A stretch of DNA of 46,692 nucleotides from Alphaproteobacteria bacterium (GCA_013288625.1 JABDBN010000007.1:1-46692), one strand, 5' to 3'; counted from the stretch's first letter, positions 26,812 through 36,203 are shown. Notes: a model not told the origin generated them from the letters alone. Numbers and translations: made by a program.

Positions 26812-29800
26812 ATGCCAAAAGGAGCCGCTAAAAGGGTTGAAACTGAGACACGAAATCGAGATAGCCGTAGTTTTAAAGCAGCCGCAGATAGACTGCGCAA
26901 AATGAGAGGGACTTCCGACGAATCGCAGCTGCCTCAAGAAGAGCACAAAAGGCTGCCCCCTAGTCAAGCGGTTGTACTTCCCCTTTTTGCAGAAAAGCTA
27001 AAAGCAATACCCGAAGGAAAGCCAACTAAGTTTGCTTCTGTGGCGGCAGTATTAACAACATATGAAGATTTCCAGCGGGAAATGCAGCTTGCCCTACAGA
27101 ATCTAGATCCACTTACTGATAATATCGCCATTGCAGACCCTTCAAGATACAGCAGAAGAAGAGAAGCAGAACAGAAAAAGTATTTTGCCAAATTAGATAA
27201 CCTAATTTTAGCCTTCGAGAGTTATGCAAAGTACATGAGGGCACTTGAGAATTATTCCTCGTATATTTTCAATGAAAATAGTCTTAAGCTTATCAACAAA
27301 TCTATGAGTATTTTTGTAACAGTATTTAGCGAGCAATACAAAGATGATGTAGATACTCAAGCATTCATTGTAAAGTTTAACATGTTTCTTGAGTTCATTA
27401 ATAAGGTCGTTTTTGTCAAAAAAAACCACTTAGAAGTTATTGATAATCAGTACTGGGAATTAAAAGATGAACTTCTTAGGTTTACTTCTTTATTTGGAAT
27501 GCCTAAAGGGGGAGTGGTTGGCTCAGGATCTAATGAAGAAGTGGATGATAAATCGTTGCAAGAAATTTCTGCTTTGTTCAATCCAAAATCAAAAAAGGAA
27601 ACAGAATATCAAGCATTGCGAGATATGGAAATAAAAATAAATGACTTATTTTTATTTGTAGAGAATAAGCGCAAGGTTTTGGCTGATATGCGCAATATAA
27701 TGCATAATGCTCGAATTGTAATTATGGAATCAAGATTTCTAATGCTTGTTAAACCTGACAAAGATGTTCTTCAAAAGTATAAAAACTATAGCATAAGCCT
27801 CATGTTTTACGAGCTAGAAATGATAAAGAGATTTAAGGATCTCTCAGATAAACACATGTATCTATGGCCATATTTTAATGAAGACCTATTAAGACCTCAA
27901 TCAAGACAAGAGACTGTTCTTGTTGAGTCTATAATAGCGGAAAGTAGGAAGGCGCTTAGGGCTATGAAAGCGAGTTATCCAGAGAAATTTATTCCGGCAA
28001 TTGAAGTAATAAATAAGTGTGAGGAGGCTAATATAGAAATTAGTCAAGGGAAGCATATTAATACACATTTGGCTACTATGGCAGAATATGTAAAGGCTGG
28101 TAATTTGAGCCCGTTGGTCAATTTCTTTGTTCTTTCGGTCGCAGTTAATTGTTACACTGCTAAAAACCCTTTAAGAACTAACTTCAATAGAAGCAGAATA
28201 GATAATCTGTGGAAAGACATTGAAAGTCAATTTTGTTTAATTAAGCAATTTGTGGATAACCTCAAAGAACACAAAGATATATTTGACGGGGAGTTATTCC
28301 AATTTGTAAGCAACTTTATTGTCCTTCCGCATTATCTTCAGGAAGTTATTGGGGCAACTGAGCAGGCTTTTCTTCACTGTGAAAACCTCTTTATGACTGC
28401 AGATAAAGATAATTTAGATTTTAAAAATGAAATTCTAAAGATGCAAATCAAGCTCTTGGATATGCAAGATGTTATGTTGAATTTTGCAAAGGATAAGCTC
28501 GAAAAAGGATACGCTACTAACTTTTACTTTAAAACCGGCAAAGAAGGGTATTTTCACTTATGGACCCTTAAAAAGAATCAACAATTAATGATCGATGGGT
28601 TCCAGAACATCATTACAGAAGGGTTGCCTATTCCTGCGATTTTAGAACGCAACGAAATGATCCGGCTTAGGCTGGAAGCCATCCCATTAGAATTTATATC
28701 TGGGCAAAGAACACCTCAGGATTCAGATTATACCTCTGCAATGAGTCAATGTGAGCTGAATAAATTTCTCAAGCAATGTGACAAGGATCGCAAGAAAGAA
28801 GAGCAAAGGAAACGTAACTTAAAAAAGTCAGTAGAGAAGAAAACGGAAGGAAAAACTGAACAAGAAGAAGTATGTCAGAGCGATTATGAAGATGAAGAAG
28901 TGATCCCAGATCAAGTGGCGGAACCTACAGTCGATCAGCAAAAAGATCAACTCGCAGTAGGTATGGCAAATTTGTTATCACAACTTAATCATGACTTTTC
29001 TGTTGATGTAGTTAGGAGGGGGATAGTTGAGTTTTATCCACTCACTTTAACGTCGGACAGTACTGAATCTTCTTTTCAAGCCTTATATTTGGTTGGTGAA
29101 TGTTATGGCAAGATTGCTTACCATAATATTAATCATTATGGAGGGAGGGAGCTCAAGGTTATTGTCGCTGACTGTAAGCTTGCATTGAACTATTACCGGC
29201 GCGCTGAAATAGTATTAGGGAAGCTTACGGATCTCTCTGTTGAACAACGTAATTTTTATTCTGAGTGGTTGGCAATCTCCATAAGTACACACGAGAATCA
29301 AGTCAACAAATACGAAGCAAAATTATCAGCTGAGTATGAAGCCCTAAGTCTGTCGAGAGAAGAAGCGATGAAAAGGTTGGGTGCACAATGGTTTACGAAC
29401 AATCAGCGTCCTGGTTGGGAGATGTCGGACCTTTCGGTACGAAGAACAGATGTTGGTGATGCGATTGATTCGCTACAATATTGTAAGCGTAGATGCAAGG
29501 CACTTAAAGTTAGCGTTGGGAAGAAGCCTGATTGGAGTGCAGATGATAGTATTCAAGCTGCCCCTGAGCATGATTCGGATAATAGTAATCAAGATCTTCA
29601 GGAAGAGTTTGACTATGCTGATGATATTGCGGATAAAGCTGCTAATGCGGCTGCGGGTTTTACTCGAATAGAAGAAGATAGCCAAGGCAATGAGGCTGAT
29701 CCGAGTATAGTAGTGGCTAACTTTGCTGTAGAAACGCCTGCGCCTGTTAGTGCTGCGCCTGCGCCCGCCCCAACTGCAATGACTAATTATCATTCAAATG

Positions 29801-30258
29801 AGGGTGTTACTTTTAGTAAAATAGTAGACTTTACCAAATGGCCGCCTCAAGTTTGTGTGCCGTCTTCATCTACTCAGGCTTTTATGGCTATTCCTACGCT
29901 GCCTCTGGCGACAACAAGTTCGTACTCCCAATCCAGCAGCAGTGTATGCTCTTCGCCACCTATGGTGACAGGTTCAACATCTCCTATGATGCCTATGGTA
30001 CCATTCCAACCAATTCCTATGATGATGCCTATGGTTCAAGCCCAACCAACTACTGGGGGTGATCCTTTAGGTCAATTTAGACGTAAAGACGGACTGGGGG
30101 GTGGGCCAATGAAGCCTTTTGGTTCCAGCACTACTGCTATAGGTGTTATTCCATATGGTGGCGGAACTACTGGAAATAATACTACTGAGATGAAGATACC
30201 AAAGCAGACCTTAGTCGTCCCAACAAATAAGGTTGATGTGGCACAACAATCAAGATAA
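26812..30258 (+). CDS. Large protein of unknown function with helical body and Pro/Met-rich tail
   Basis: This 1148-residue protein has no family I recognise. It has no signal peptide or membrane segment. The N-terminus is basic (MPKGAAKRVETETRNR). Residues about 50-650 are mostly helical. A highly charged Lys/Glu linker lies at about 654-707. A second helical domain at about 710-900 contains LYLVGECYGKIAYHN, which looks TPR-like. The last 175 residues are low in complexity: an Ala/Pro stretch, Ser-rich parts, and runs of Pro and Met such as MMPMVPFQPIPMMMPM. This build of a large soluble helical body with a disordered tail is common in secreted effectors of intracellular bacteria, which is inference only. 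The frame is unbroken over 3.4 kb, so the gene is under selection. No clear ribosome binding site is seen. Confidence 0.75.
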   Translation: MPKGAAKRVETETRNRDSRSFKAAADRLRKMRGTSDESQLPQEEHKRLPPSQAVVLPLFAEKLKAIPEGKPTKFASVAAVLTTYEDFQREMQLALQNLDPLTDNIAIADPSRYSRRREAEQKKYFAKLDNLILAFESYAKYMRALENYSSYIFNENSLKLINKSMSIFVTVFSEQYKDDVDTQAFIVKFNMFLEFINKVVFVKKNHLEVIDNQYWELKDELLRFTSLFGMPKGGVVGSGSNEEVDDKSLQEISALFNPKSKKETEYQALRDMEIKINDLFLFVENKRKVLADMRNIMHNARIVIMESRFLMLVKPDKDVLQKYKNYSISLMFYELEMIKRFKDLSDKHMYLWPYFNEDLLRPQSRQETVLVESIIAESRKALRAMKASYPEKFIPAIEVINKCEEANIEISQGKHINTHLATMAEYVKAGNLSPLVNFFVLSVAVNCYTAKNPLRTNFNRSRIDNLWKDIESQFCLIKQFVDNLKEHKDIFDGELFQFVSNFIVLPHYLQEVIGATEQAFLHCENLFMTADKDNLDFKNEILKMQIKLLDMQDVMLNFAKDKLEKGYATNFYFKTGKEGYFHLWTLKKNQQLMIDGFQNIITEGLPIPAILERNEMIRLRLEAIPLEFISGQRTPQDSDYTSAMSQCELNKFLKQCDKDRKKEEQRKRNLKKSVEKKTEGKTEQEEVCQSDYEDEEVIPDQVAEPTVDQQKDQLAVGMANLLSQLNHDFSVDVVRRGIVEFYPLTLTSDSTESSFQALYLVGECYGKIAYHNINHYGGRELKVIVADCKLALNYYRRAEIVLGKLTDLSVEQRNFYSEWLAISISTHENQVNKYEAKLSAEYEALSLSREEAMKRLGAQWFTNNQRPGWEMSDLSVRRTDVGDAIDSLQYCKRRCKALKVSVGKKPDWSADDSIQAAPEHDSDNSNQDLQEEFDYADDIADKAANAAAGFTRIEEDSQGNEADPSIVVANFAVETPAPVSAAPAPAPTAMTNYHSNEGVTFSKIVDFTKWPPQVCVPSSSTQAFMAIPTLPLATTSSYSQSSSSVCSSPPMVTGSTSPMMPMVPFQPIPMMMPMVQAQPTTGGDPLGQFRRKDGLGGGPMKPFGSSTTAIGVIPYGGGTTGNNTTEMKIPKQTLVVPTNKVDVAQQSR

Positions 30259-30344
30259 TAATATTATGGCAGCAACTGTTATTGTTGACTAAAGATGGTA
30301 ATAGTTCTCATAATATGGCAAGGTAAAAATTGTATCTGTGAGCC

Positions 30345-30806
30345 ATGATGAAAGTTGAATTTGTCGATGAAATCAGCGCTGATGTCGAAGCCAGAATGCG
30401 GGAAGACCTGGTCAGGTATGAAAGTTCTTGTGGTGTTGATGTAAATTATAAACGGTTTGCCCTTATTTTGCGGGATGAGAATGAAGAAGCTATAGGTATT
30501 CTCAACGCTTTTACGGCTTTTTCTGAAGTTTACATTGATGATATGTGGGTTGAAACTAGTCGCCGCGGCAAAGGGTATGGCAGGAAGTTAATCGATGCGC
30601 TGGTTGAGCATTTTGAATCAAAGGGATTTAATAACGTAAACCTTTGTACCTCAGCGTTTTCAGCGCCTGAGTTCTATAAGAAGTGCGGATTTACATTAGA
30701 ATTTGTCAGAGAGAACACCTACAATCCAAAGCTGTCCAAATTCTTCTTTGTCCGATTCTTTAAAAATCAGAAGCAACATCAAGGTATAGCTACTCAGCAA
30801 AGCTAA
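30345..30806 (+). CDS. GNAT-family acetyltransferase
   Basis: GNAT enzymes transfer an acetyl group from acetyl-CoA to an amine. The 153-residue protein has the acetyl-CoA loop RRGKGYGRKLIDAL preceded by the beta strand YIDDMWVET, and the late motif APEFYKKCGF. ATG30345 and ATG30348 are alternative starts. Its 3' end overlaps the convergent tsaE gene by 17 bases. The substrate is unknown; the C-terminal Gln-rich tail is not part of the fold. Confidence 0.9.
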   Translation: MMKVEFVDEISADVEARMREDLVRYESSCGVDVNYKRFALILRDENEEAIGILNAFTAFSEVYIDDMWVETSRRGKGYGRKLIDALVEHFESKGFNNVNLCTSAFSAPEFYKKCGFTLEFVRENTYNPKLSKFFFVRFFKNQKQHQGIATQQS

Positions 30807-31221
30807 TAGATAAATTCCTTTTGCTTTCATCCTTAGCAAAATCTAAAGCAATCCTAACGCAGTTCTCAGGCAAGATAGATTGGATAATCTCTGGCCATTC
30901 GATAATGCTGATGCCATAACGAAGCGCATCGTCGATACCGAGTTGCTGTACTTCTGCCTGAGACTTCAGCCGGTAGAGATCAAAATGCCAGACTTCCCCT
31001 TTTGGCGAGGGGTAATTGTGCACTAAATTAAAAGTAGGACTGGTTACGGAGTCAGCTTTGCCGGTTAGCTTATTGATGAGCATTGCAGCAAAAAAAGTTT
31101 TTCCGGTGCCTAGGTCTCCGGAAAGGCATACCACAGAACCAACAGTCAGTTCATTGGCAATTTTTGTGGCTAGCTCGGCCATTTGAAGTAAGTTTAGATT
31201 TTTATATTCAGCTGATTTCAT
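30790..31221 (-). CDS. tsaE: tRNA threonylcarbamoyladenosine biosynthesis ATPase TsaE
   Basis: TsaE is the ATPase of the TsaB-TsaD-TsaE system that makes the t6A modification at position 37 of ANN-decoding tRNAs. The 143-residue protein has Walker A SGDLGTGKTFF, the TSPTF switch motif, HFDLYRL and IIEWPE. I choose ATG31221 because AAGGA lies five bases upstream; the ATG six bases earlier has none. The start lies inside the 3' end of cysS (14-base overlap). Confidence 0.95.
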   Translation of the reverse strand: MKSAEYKNLNLLQMAELATKIANELTVGSVVCLSGDLGTGKTFFAAMLINKLTGKADSVTSPTFNLVHNYPSPKGEVWHFDLYRLKSQAEVQQLGIDDALRYGISIIEWPEIIQSILPENCVRIALDFAKDESKRNLSISFAE

Positions 31222-32533
31222 ACCCATCCTTGGTATCTTTTAGGTTATAACCGAGAGCACTGATTTTTTTGCGAAGCTCATCTGCCAGTGCCCAGTCTTG
31301 TGTATTGCGCGCCTGAATCCTTGCATCGGCTAGGGCAATTACCTCCTGGGGAATAGTTTTTGTAACTTCGGTTAAATCAAGTCCCATAAGCCCGCAGGCC
31401 CAAATTATTCTTGCAGCAGCCCCGCTATCTCCTTTGATAGCTTGGCTGGCTAGTTCATGTATTCTTGATAAAGCCAAAGGGGTGTTTAGATCATCGTTAA
31501 GCATCTCATAAAGTTGGTCATCTTTCTCTGGCTCTCCTGCATAATTGGCTACTGATAGGCGGAATTTAGCCAATGATTTTTTTGCATCCTCAAGGGCTTT
31601 TGGGTTGAAATCCAAAGGCTTGCGGTAGTGAGTCGTCAGGTAAAAGTATCTGATTACCGCCGGCTCAATTCCTTCGCTGAGTAGATCGTGCACGGTTTTA
31701 AAATTACCCAGGCTCTTGCTCATCTTTTCACCATCGACTGTAAGAAAGCCGTTGTGGATCCAAAAGTGGGCAAAACTATCTTGGCCATTGGCACAATAAC
31801 TTTGTGCGATCTCGTTTTCGTGATGAGGGAACATAAGGTCTGCACCGCCGCCATGAATATCAAAGTGGGTGCCGAAATGGGATTTGCACATCGCTGAACA
31901 CTCTATATGCCAGCCTGGGCGGCCCTGCCCCCAGGGGCTGGTAAAGCCGCTGGCAGAGTCTTCTGGGGTTGAAGGTTTCCATAAGACAAAATCTGCGGGG
32001 TCTTTCTTAAAGGGGGCAACTTCAACGCGGGCGCCGGCAATCATTTCGTCACGTGACCTGTTTGAAAGCAACCCGTATTCCGGGAAACTCGCAACGGAAA
32101 AGAGCACATGACCTTCGGCGACATAGGCGTGGTTGCTTGCAATAAGGGTCTCAATCATCGCTATCATGTCTGCAATATGCTCTGTAGCACGTGGCTCGAA
32201 GTCAGGCTTAAGACAATTTAGTGCTGACATATCCTGGTGGTAGCAGTCCTCCATGCGCCTGGTCAAGGTTGTAATGCTTTCGTTATTGTCTTTGGCGGCA
32301 GCGATGATTTTATCATCGACATCGGTAATGTTCCTTACATACGTCACTTTCGGAAAGGCTGTTTTTAATACCCGATATAAAAGGTCGTAGACTACAGCAG
32401 CACGCGCATTACCTAGATGTGGCCGGTCATAAACCGTGGGGCCACAAATATACATTCTGACATTGTCTGCCTCTAAAGGAATAAACTCTTCTTTATTCCT
32501 ACTCAACGAGTTGGTAAGAAATATCTTTTTCAT
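31208..32533 (-). CDS. cysS: Cysteinyl-tRNA synthetase
   Basis: CysS charges tRNA-Cys. The 441-residue class I synthetase has CGPTVYDRPHLGNAR (zinc Cys30 and the HIGH-type HLGN at about 39-42), further zinc ligands in CSAMCKSHFG and HGGGADLMFPHHENE, and the KMSKS loop in GEKMSKSLGNF. A normal C-terminal anticodon-binding part follows. It lies 32 bases after hpf and overlaps tsaE, so hpf-cysS-tsaE probably form one operon. Confidence 0.97.
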   Translation of the reverse strand: MKKIFLTNSLSRNKEEFIPLEADNVRMYICGPTVYDRPHLGNARAAVVYDLLYRVLKTAFPKVTYVRNITDVDDKIIAAAKDNNESITTLTRRMEDCYHQDMSALNCLKPDFEPRATEHIADMIAMIETLIASNHAYVAEGHVLFSVASFPEYGLLSNRSRDEMIAGARVEVAPFKKDPADFVLWKPSTPEDSASGFTSPWGQGRPGWHIECSAMCKSHFGTHFDIHGGGADLMFPHHENEIAQSYCANGQDSFAHFWIHNGFLTVDGEKMSKSLGNFKTVHDLLSEGIEPAVIRYFYLTTHYRKPLDFNPKALEDAKKSLAKFRLSVANYAGEPEKDDQLYEMLNDDLNTPLALSRIHELASQAIKGDSGAAARIIWACGLMGLDLTEVTKTIPQEVIALADARIQARNTQDWALADELRKKISALGYNLKDTKDGYEIS

Positions 32534-32565
32534 TTACAAATTCTCAAAGCCTGCATCTTTTACGA

Positions 32566-33147
32566 TTATGCGGTCGCAGGAACATCTACCCAAGAAATAT
32601 TCCCGTCCTTGCGGTAGTATACCACATTTAATCGGTTATTTGCACTATTGATAAATAGTAGGGCAGGTGTGTCGAGTAAATCCATTTGCATTACTGCATC
32701 ACCCACAGTTAGCTTTTCTATATGGTGGGGTTTTTCGGCAATGATCACGGGTGCATCGGATTCTTCATTGGCATCGTGCTCATGAAATGGGCTTAGGACA
32801 TAGCTTTTTGCTTCTACAAAAGCCCTGCGCTCATCTTTATTTTTTTGATGTCTTTTGATTTTGCTTTTGTATCTGCGCAGTTGTTTCTCAGCCTTGGCAA
32901 CAGCTTGATCAAAACTCCTGTATGGATCAAAGTCCTGAGCAGTACTTTTGATGATTACTCCAGTGCCTGTACCTTCATTCACGATTATATCAACTGTAAC
33001 CAAATGGTGTTTTTCTTTGATAAGAGTTACGTGTGCGTTAATTGCATGCTCAAAATATTTCATTACATGTTTATTTAAAGCTTCTTCAATATACTTGCGA
33101 AAAGAATCGCCTACATCCAAATGATGACCTGAGATTATGACTTGCAT
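32566..33147 (-). CDS. hpf: Ribosome hibernation promoting factor, long form
   Basis: The 193-residue protein has the N-terminal HPF/RaiA ribosome-binding domain (MQVIISGHHLDVGDSFRKYI, KAEKQLRRYKSKIKRH) and a C-terminal domain (KLTVGDAVMQMDLLD, VVYYRKDGNISWVDV) typical of long HPF, which dimerises 70S ribosomes into inactive 100S particles. AAAGG stands seven bases before the start. It is the first gene of the cluster with cysS and tsaE. Expression in slow growth or starvation would be expected from family knowledge. Confidence 0.94.
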   Translation of the reverse strand: MQVIISGHHLDVGDSFRKYIEEALNKHVMKYFEHAINAHVTLIKEKHHLVTVDIIVNEGTGTGVIIKSTAQDFDPYRSFDQAVAKAEKQLRRYKSKIKRHQKNKDERRAFVEAKSYVLSPFHEHDANEESDAPVIIAEKPHHIEKLTVGDAVMQMDLLDTPALLFINSANNRLNVVYYRKDGNISWVDVPATA

Positions 33148-33340
33148 TTAATTACCTTTAAAAGACTGTTCGTAATACCTTATATGATTTTTTAACAAAT
33201 TTAAAGTGTAGAGCGCATGAAAAATGGAATTTCATCTGCCCAAACCTGACCCGGTTATGGTTGTCGCCGCAAATTTATATTAACATAAGGCAAATTATGT
33301 GCTTATATTGATAATATATAATGTAAGTTGAGAAAAATGC

Positions 33341-33979
33341 ATGTCTAAAGTTTTAGAATTTTCAGAACTCCTTATGACAAAATTCTGCCATGATATAGCA
33401 AGTAGTATTGGAGCTATAAATAATGGAATTGAATTTCTAAAAGAGGGTAATGATGACGAAATCAAATCTAAAGCCCTAGGCATAATTCATACTAATGGGG
33501 CTGAGGCCGCGGCCAAATTGATTTTTTTTCGCTATATTTACGGTGTTGTGAAAAGTGAGGGGCAGGTTGATATCAACGAGTTGAAGATGTTAGTAAGGGA
33601 CTTTTTCAATGGTTCTAAAATAGTTGTGCATTGGAATAATTATGATTCTGAACATGGAGTAACCCAGGTAACTGGTAGGGGAGGTAAGTTGCTTTTAAAT
33701 ATGATATTTCTTGCAGCTAGTACTCTTATAGCGGGCGGGAACATCAATATTGATTTAAGTCATGGCGAGCACAGCAAACGCATGTTAGTCACTGCCGCTG
33801 GAGAAAAATTGAAAGTTACAGATGATATAAAAGTAATAATCCAAAATAAGGAACTCATGGATGTTAAGCTCAGCAATGTGCAGATTCACCTTACTGCCAA
33901 AGTTGCCGCCTCATTGAGTGTTGTGCTCGGCTGTGAGTTCGATGACAGCAAGCTGGTTTTGGATGCTATGTTTTCTTAA
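33341..33979 (+). CDS. chpT: ChpT-type histidine phosphotransferase
   Basis: ChpT relays phosphate from the kinase CckA to the cell-cycle regulator CtrA and to CpdR in alphaproteobacteria. The 212-residue protein starts with the dimerisation helix containing His17 in KFCHDIASSIGAINNGIEFL, the ChpT/HisKA_2-like pattern, and ends in a degenerate kinase-like domain (LTAKVAASLSVVLGCEF). No ATP-binding motifs are seen, as expected. It stands alone, with divergent hpf upstream and a convergent ankyrin gene downstream. This gene is one of the best taxonomic pointers in the window. Confidence 0.85.
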   Translation: MSKVLEFSELLMTKFCHDIASSIGAINNGIEFLKEGNDDEIKSKALGIIHTNGAEAAAKLIFFRYIYGVVKSEGQVDINELKMLVRDFFNGSKIVVHWNNYDSEHGVTQVTGRGGKLLLNMIFLAASTLIAGGNINIDLSHGEHSKRMLVTAAGEKLKVTDDIKVIIQNKELMDVKLSNVQIHLTAKVAASLSVVLGCEFDDSKLVLDAMFS

Positions 33980-33985
33980 AGCAAA

Positions 33986-34837
33986 TCATTTTGCTATATA
34001 TCCGATATCTTCTATCTCTAATAGCCTGAAAGAATAGGTTCTCGATTTATCAAGATCCTCATACTTTGGAGCATTCAAAATAAGAGAAATTGTTTCTTTA
34101 ATTCCTTTGCTACATGCCAAGTCTATTCCTTGTCTAACATCATCGGTATTAATAAAGTGATTCTTTGCAATCTCTAGTGAGGTAATTAAAAATGTACATA
34201 AAGCTGTAGCTGTGGTTGAAAACAGTATTGATGATGCCAATGTCAGTTTAAAACAGTTAATACCTATTAGTGTATTTGTGAGGACTCCAAATATTGTTGC
34301 GGTAAAAGTTGTTTTGAAACGATATAGCATTTTGCTTGGGTCATAAATATAAGGTTTTGGATCAGTGGTCCTAGCTCGAAGGTCTGCAATTCTATTAATA
34401 TGCTCTTGGGGTATTCTATCGAACCAAGGTTGTGATTCTAAGTCTGACATATGACTCAGCAGAGCTTTCGCAGCAATATCATTTTCATATGCAAAAGCTA
34501 TAAACAGTGCGTGCCTTTCTAGTATATTTTCTGTGTCATCTTGAGCAGGGGGGATTTTATGAAGCTTAGCTTTATTGCGAGCAAGGATATCAATTATCTT
34601 ATTATTGGTTTGTAGTGCAGCAAAGTGGATTGGGGATCTGCCTGCAGCGCTAATTTCTTCCGCATCAACATTTGCGCCTGACGAAATCGCTTTTTCAACT
34701 CCCTTTGTGTCACTTATTAAAATAGCTGCAACCAATTGCGAATCTATTGTTCTCTCATATCTAAACACTATGCGTTCAGGTGTTTCGTTTATCATACAAT
34801 GAGCAATTAGTCTTGCATATGGCACTACTTGAAGCAT
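33986..34837 (-). CDS. Ankyrin-repeat protein with membrane segments, paralog 1
   Basis: The 283-residue protein has ankyrin-type repeats in its first half (AILISDTKGVEKAISSGANVDA, RSPIHFAALQTNNKIIDILARN). Two hydrophobic stretches follow at about 185-235, then a conserved C-terminal block (DDVRQGIDLACSKGIKETI, LNAPKYEDL). The same order and blocks occur in the next gene upstream, so the two form a local paralog family. Ankyrin repeats mediate protein binding and are common in bacteria living in eukaryotic cells. The partner is unknown. The C-terminal block is not one I recognise. Confidence 0.8.
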   Translation of the reverse strand: MLQVVPYARLIAHCMINETPERIVFRYERTIDSQLVAAILISDTKGVEKAISSGANVDAEEISAAGRSPIHFAALQTNNKIIDILARNKAKLHKIPPAQDDTENILERHALFIAFAYENDIAAKALLSHMSDLESQPWFDRIPQEHINRIADLRARTTDPKPYIYDPSKMLYRFKTTFTATIFGVLTNTLIGINCFKLTLASSILFSTTATALCTFLITSLEIAKNHFINTDDVRQGIDLACSKGIKETISLILNAPKYEDLDKSRTYSFRLLEIEDIGYIAK

Positions 34838-34971
34838 TTAAATCTCGTATTTAATTTTGTTGTGCGGAAAATTACCATGATAAATCTGGTTATGCTAGAA
34901 ATTTCATATTAATTTTAGGTGTGGCAATGACTGCATGTGGTCACTTCAGCTTGCATTGATTGCTTTTGCAA

Positions 34972-35883
34972 TTATAAGGACTTAGCTGAGTCTACTGGAA
35001 TTATTTCACCCGGTGTATAAGAATACTCTCTATAATTGTTTGGATTTTTGTATTTCGGTGCATTATATATTTGATCAATAGCGCTTTTAACCCCATTACT
35101 CCAAACAAACTCTATTCCCTTTCTAATATCATTGCTACCCAAATAATAATCCTCATCCTCAAAACCGAAGTCGGATAAATATTGTACACCAATGGCTAAG
35201 CTTAAAGTTGAAGCCGTTAAAGCAAATGTATATGCTAATGAAATGCTTGTTAATACTGGAATACTGACAACAAAGCCTGTTGAAGCTAGCAGATATTTAT
35301 TGTGGAAGAAAGTGGCTTTTAACCGGTAAAATAATCTAGACATTCCATCACTTGATTCCTCTGGTGATGCTTGGGTACTTTTTGCCTCAGCTGTAGAATT
35401 TTCTGCGCGAAGGTTTTCTATTTTTTTATGATAGCCTCTTTCATGATGATACCAGGCTTGTTCCCCTATATTAGGGCTGTCATTTAATAGAGCTTTAGCG
35501 ATAACTTTATTGTTGGGCGTATAAGTAGGCAAGCACATTAATAAAGGATGCGTATCATCGGTTGCTAAAAAAGTATTGTTTTTGTTAAATGAAGAGCGCA
35601 ATTTATTCAGGTCGGCTTTGTTATCTCTTAGAATTGAAATAATTTCGGGATTAGTTTGAATTATAGCAAAGTGTATTGGAGATCTTTCTTCAATGCTATC
35701 TTCTACAGCATTTACATCGGCTCCATCATTAATTGCTTCCCTAACTTTTACTGCATCACCAAGTAAAATGGCTTCAACCAGTTTAGCATCAATTTCCCTG
35801 ACAAAATTAAATTCGAGCATATTAGGCCGCCCATTTATCTTATATCTAAATGTTTTCGTTGTAGAGGTTTGTTTGCTGCGCAT
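34972..35883 (-). CDS. Ankyrin-repeat protein with membrane segments, paralog 2
   Basis: The 303-residue protein parallels the gene at 33986-34837: ankyrin-type repeats (AILLGDAVKVREAINDGADVNA, RSPIHFAIIQTNPEIISIL), a hydrophobic region at about 195-240, and the C-terminal block NDIRKGIEFVWSNGVKSAI with YNAPKYKNP. The N-terminus begins MRSKQTSTTKTFRYKING, and a later Met (MLEFNF) is a possible alternative. The two proteins have diverged substantially, so the duplication is not recent. Membrane attachment and host interaction are inferences. Confidence 0.8.
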   Translation of the reverse strand: MRSKQTSTTKTFRYKINGRPNMLEFNFVREIDAKLVEAILLGDAVKVREAINDGADVNAVEDSIEERSPIHFAIIQTNPEIISILRDNKADLNKLRSSFNKNNTFLATDDTHPLLMCLPTYTPNNKVIAKALLNDSPNIGEQAWYHHERGYHKKIENLRAENSTAEAKSTQASPEESSDGMSRLFYRLKATFFHNKYLLASTGFVVSIPVLTSISLAYTFALTASTLSLAIGVQYLSDFGFEDEDYYLGSNDIRKGIEFVWSNGVKSAIDQIYNAPKYKNPNNYREYSYTPGEIIPVDSAKSL

Positions 35884-35960
35884 ATGTGTTGGCCTTAAGT
35901 TACTTTAAGCTGAATTATAGCATATTAATGAGAATATAGCGACAAATGATTTTAAAATCT

Positions 35961-36062
35961 TTATTGGTTTTGTAAACGCTGTTTTATTTCGGCAATGGTA
36001 AGCCGCTCGGCCTTGAGCCTTTTGATTTGTTGGCAACGGGCAACCATGTCCGGCGCATAAAG
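35961..36062 (-). pseudogene. Remnant of a DNA-binding-like protein C-terminus
   Basis: A 33-codon open stretch between stops reads LYAPDMVARCQQIKRL followed by KAERLTIAEIKQRLQNQ and a stop. The sequence looks like a helix-turn-helix or MerR-type fragment (RLTIAEIKQRL). The only Met is internal and would give just 26 residues. GC content here is higher than in the flanks. It is probably the decayed tail of a regulator or mobile-element gene. A functional micro-protein cannot be excluded. Confidence 0.35.
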
Positions 36063-36140
36063 CTATCATAATCCATACAATAAAGTATAAAGTATCACGT
36101 AACGGTTTACATTAAAATACTTGCTACTAAAAACTTTATA

Positions 36141-36170
36141 TTGACGGAATAAGTACTTAAATGGTACATT
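36141..36170 (+). promoter_or_regulatory. Possible promoter/operator of yefM-yoeB
   Basis: TTGACG (36141-36146) and TACATT (36165-36170) are 18 bases apart, about 34 bases before the yefM start. AGTACT and GGTACA, both with a GTAC core, lie within or beside this region; in E. coli the YefM operator has TGTACA cores. Autorepression by YefM-YoeB is expected from family knowledge. Confidence 0.4.
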
Positions 36171-36203
36171 AGAACATTAACAGTTAGATAGAAAAATAGT
36201 AAA

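Larger units (their letters stand above)
35884..36203. other. 320-base intergenic region with a gene remnant
   Basis: The left part holds a short unmarked coding remnant (35961-36062). The right part holds the yefM promoter region (36141-36170). The region between is AT-rich with no structure I can support. Confidence 0.5.
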
